Shown here in pieces: positions 62,103 to 64,000 of a stretch of DNA of 64,000 nucleotides. Made by a program: the position numbers and the translations under genes. Each line of letters starts with the position of its first letter. Positions within the stretch are counted from its first letter, which is position 1. The DNA lies in the NCBI GenBank assembly GCA_964355075.1, contig CAYHCF010000004.1, positions 1 to 64,000 of the forward strand, written 5' to 3'. The notes under the pieces are model-generated. The model was not told the origin of the DNA. It worked only from the letters and a program-made list of their open reading frames with translations, and ran no database searches. Origin of the DNA: B1 sp964355075. GTDB taxonomy: Bacteria > Bacteroidota > Bacteroidia > UKL13-3.

Positions 62103-63275
62103 ATGATACTAATCAACAAGTTTGAACCCATCATATCCATTGATGAAGCATTCATGCAATGTGTAAATGAGCACATTCAGCTTTGCAAAATTTATGAATT
62201 TATTGACCTTCCTCATCACATCCGGGTAATTGAGCAACAAAACAGCGCTATACTCCGGAATTATTATTCGAACGCGTTGGATCATAATTTACTTGAAATA
62301 AAATCGGTAAAGTATCTCATCAATAGAAATCTCAGGGCAAGTAATCTCAATGAAAGAGCTGTTGAACAGTACCAGAAAGCCGAACAATTTATCAATGAGC
62401 AATTACATGAAAATTTGAGTTTGGCCTTTTTATACCAGATTCAAAAAATATTAATTGACGATTTACATCAACATAATAATGAGATCAATTTATTTTCAAC
62501 TCAAAGTGCCCGCTTGCCTGAAAGGCTTTCGATGGAGACGGAACTTGAATTGGATAGCCTGTTTGACTTTTTAAATAATGATACCGAATTTCATCCCATC
62601 ATTCAATCCTGGATACTCCATTTCCACATCATGTCGGTTCCTCTATTCAGCGAATCAAAAACCAAATTTGCCAACCTTCTTCAGTTTTTCTGGCTACGCA
62701 AACATAAAATGGACCTATTTGGTTTATTGAGTATTGAGCATGAAATATATATCAACAAAAACGAATATGATGATATCATAAATAAAGTGGTTAATGGTGA
62801 GGAGTTAAGTTTAAACAACCAAATATCATTCGGACTTCAATTACACCGGGTTCAGTTAAAACGCCTAAAGGATTTATTTAAATCCTATTTTCGCCAACAG
62901 GTTGATTTTGAAAAATTAAACGCCCGCCAAAAAAATATCATGAATTATGTTTTTGAGCGTGGATATAAATTAAAAGAAATTGATGATAACATCCTGAATA
63001 AACGTCAAAAACTGATTATGTATATTATTCAGCACAGGGGTTTTATTTCCACCAAGGAATTAGTGAATGAATTTGATTGCAACCGCAAAACCATACAGCG
63101 GGATTTTGCTTTATTGCTCGAAATGGAATTGGTAAAATCCATTGGAGCAGGTGCGGGATTAAGGTACTGTATTAATCTTCATGAAAAAGGAAATCCGCAT
63201 CTGGAACAATACCAGGCGGATTTTGTAAAAATGGAGAATTCTTGCGACAATATGCAATTCGAGGAAGACCTATAA
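62103..63275 (+). CDS. Fic-fold-like protein without the catalytic motif, fused to a DeoR-type HTH
   Basis: 390 aa from the ATG at 62103. Residues about 25-230 follow the Fic helical layout. The helix that should read HxxFxxIHPFxxGNGRxGR reads HFHIMSVPLFSESKTKFANL (from His173), so catalytic His, Gly-Asn-Gly and Arg are all replaced. Residues about 298-360 form a DeoR-like helix-turn-helix (RQKLIMYIIQHRGFISTKELVNEF; CNRKTIQRDFALLLEME). It probably acts as a DNA-binding regulator rather than an AMPylase. A TAGTTTCG box (62090-62097) lies directly before the start, so the message may be leaderless or the true start lies further in. Confidence 0.65.
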   Translation: MILINKFEPIISIDEAFMQCVNEHIQLCKIYEFIDLPHHIRVIEQQNSAILRNYYSNALDHNLLEIKSVKYLINRNLRASNLNERAVEQYQKAEQFINEQLHENLSLAFLYQIQKILIDDLHQHNNEINLFSTQSARLPERLSMETELELDSLFDFLNNDTEFHPIIQSWILHFHIMSVPLFSESKTKFANLLQFFWLRKHKMDLFGLLSIEHEIYINKNEYDDIINKVVNGEELSLNNQISFGLQLHRVQLKRLKDLFKSYFRQQVDFEKLNARQKNIMNYVFERGYKLKEIDDNILNKRQKLIMYIIQHRGFISTKELVNEFDCNRKTIQRDFALLLEMELVKSIGAGAGLRYCINLHEKGNPHLEQYQADFVKMENSCDNMQFEEDL

Positions 63276-63491
63276 TTCGTCTTCGTTGTAAAAATAGTCT
63301 TCGCTCGTAGGGTAATCAGGCCAGATTTCATCAATGGTCTCAAACGGCTCCCCGTCATCTTCTAATTCCTGTAAATTTTCGATCACTTCTAAAGGAGATC
63401 CCGAACGAATCGCATAATCAATTAACTCATCTTTGGTTGCAGGCCATGGAGCATCATCTAAATACGATGCCAGTTCTAAAGTCCAGTACAT
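63270..63491 (-). CDS. DUF2795 family protein
   Basis: 73 aa. It starts MYWTLELASYLDDAPWPATK and continues DELIDYAIRSGSPLEVIENLQELED, the DUF2795 pattern, then an acidic, aromatic tail. It overlaps the convergent Fic-like gene by six bases. A small acidic helical protein of unknown role, widely conserved in Bacteroidota as a stand-alone gene. Confidence 0.85.
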   Translation of the reverse strand: MYWTLELASYLDDAPWPATKDELIDYAIRSGSPLEVIENLQELEDDGEPFETIDEIWPDYPTSEDYFYNEDEL

Positions 63492-63576
63492 AATAGTTTC
63501 ATTATTTTACGCGAATTTAAAAAAAGGATTCACTTATTAATCAAGTTTTAAAAAAATTGGTTAATTCTTCTTAAAA

Positions 63577-64000
63577 CTATTGATTATGAGCCAATTCAAT
63601 TATTCTTTTTCGATTTATTTTACCATTTTCTAACAATGGCCACTCATTAATAGCAATAATTCCCTTAGGTATTTGATATTTATCAACCCGCCGGATCAAC
63701 CTAAAAAGTAGTTTTTGATAATCTTTAAGGTCAGGAATATCATTAAATACACAAACACATTTTTGCCCCAATGCGGAATCAGGTACCCAGGAAACAATAA
63801 ATGATCCCAAATTTAATTTCTCCTCCACAATCAGTTCTTCCATTACAAACTCAAGTTGTTCGGGATAAATTTTACGGGCTCCGCTATTGATTACAAAATC
63901 CGTTCTGCCCTTTACAATAAAGCTTCCATTCTCAAATAATTCCGCCTCATCATGCGTATCCAGCCAATCTGCTAAAAAATCCACTTTTACTCGAAGACAA
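63577..64000 (-). CDS. AMP-binding acyl-CoA ligase-family protein, C-terminal part (cut by right edge)
   Basis: About 140 codons, open to the edge of the window. The segment reads WLDTHDEAELFENGSFIVKGRTDFVINSGARKIYPEQLE, the A8 hinge region of acyl-CoA ligases, and ends NEWPLLENGKINRKRI with the conserved late lysine (A10-like). Short spacing and TH-D in place of TGD fit the MenE (o-succinylbenzoate-CoA ligase) branch, but the family member cannot be fixed without the N-terminal part. An internal GTG at 63984 is not the true start. Confidence 0.75.
   Translation of the reverse strand, partial: CLRVKVDFLADWLDTHDEAELFENGSFIVKGRTDFVINSGARKIYPEQLEFVMEELIVEEKLNLGSFIVSWVPDSALGQKCVCVFNDIPDLKDYQKLLFRLIRRVDKYQIPKGIIAINEWPLLENGKINRKRIIELAHNQ

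Overview
The window is about 64 kb of AT-rich chromosome from a member of the Bacteroidota, probably a free-living Sphingobacteriia/Chitinophagia-like lineage; the species cannot be fixed from the sequence. The evidence is two secreted proteins with type IX secretion C-terminal sorting domains, an Omp28-like protein, a DUF6427-like membrane protein, an FadL/OMPP1-type outer-membrane protein, an archaeal/eukaryal-type prolyl-tRNA synthetase, class I (DhnA-type) fructose-bisphosphate aldolase, and promoters of the Bacteroidota form TTTG-N19..21-TAnnTTTG. No rRNA gene, complete tRNA, prophage, transposase or CRISPR array is visible.

Region 1 (1-6060) is an accessory island of unrelated short cassettes: a possible tRNA 3' end at the left edge, a CoiA-like nuclease, a type I methyltransferase gene (hsdM) without hsdS or hsdR, a RhuM-like protein translationally coupled to it, small remnant ORFs, a GNAT-like protein paired with a small basic protein (toxin-antitoxin-like), and an AlkD-type DNA glycosylase. 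Region 2 (6065-16796) is mostly core: an MBL hydrolase, a very large envelope protein, RecQ, an alkyltransferase-like protein, a carboxymuconolactone decarboxylase-family protein, a TPR hybrid histidine kinase whose receiver lacks the phospho-acceptor Asp, and succinyl-CoA ligase alpha.

Region 3 (16800-31060) is flanked by two AAA-type ATPase genes, each with a tandem repeat array in its promoter: three 14-bp units before the first and four 32-bp units before the second. In both cases the gene-proximal unit supplies the predicted -33 box. Between them lie two membrane proteins (one GT-C-like), a PLP enzyme, a SurA-like foldase, a cyclase-family hydrolase, a histidine kinase, RuvX, peptide deformylase and a long-chain acyl-CoA ligase.

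Region 4 (31100-47570) holds GNAT, class I aldolase, AccD, a LUD-domain protein, an LpxH / beta-propeller / GT-C operon likely to act on lipid A or another envelope glycan, dihydrolipoyl dehydrogenase, an amidohydrolase, T9SS cargo, a stand-alone TonB-plug-like protein, RlmD and AroQ. Region 5 (47580-56915) holds an outer-membrane beta-barrel, a repeat-rich lipoprotein, ProS, a three-gene minus-strand cluster of envelope proteins and HflX. Region 6 (57195-64000) is a polyprenyl-sugar glycosylation operon (GT2, methyltransferase, GT2-like/GT-C/TPR fusion), a Fic-fold protein without its catalytic motif but with an HTH, a DUF2795 protein and the end of an acyl-CoA ligase-family gene cut by the right edge.

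The strongest candidate for something little described is the recurring architecture of an AAA ATPase gene plus a promoter-embedded tandem repeat array, seen twice here with unrelated repeats.
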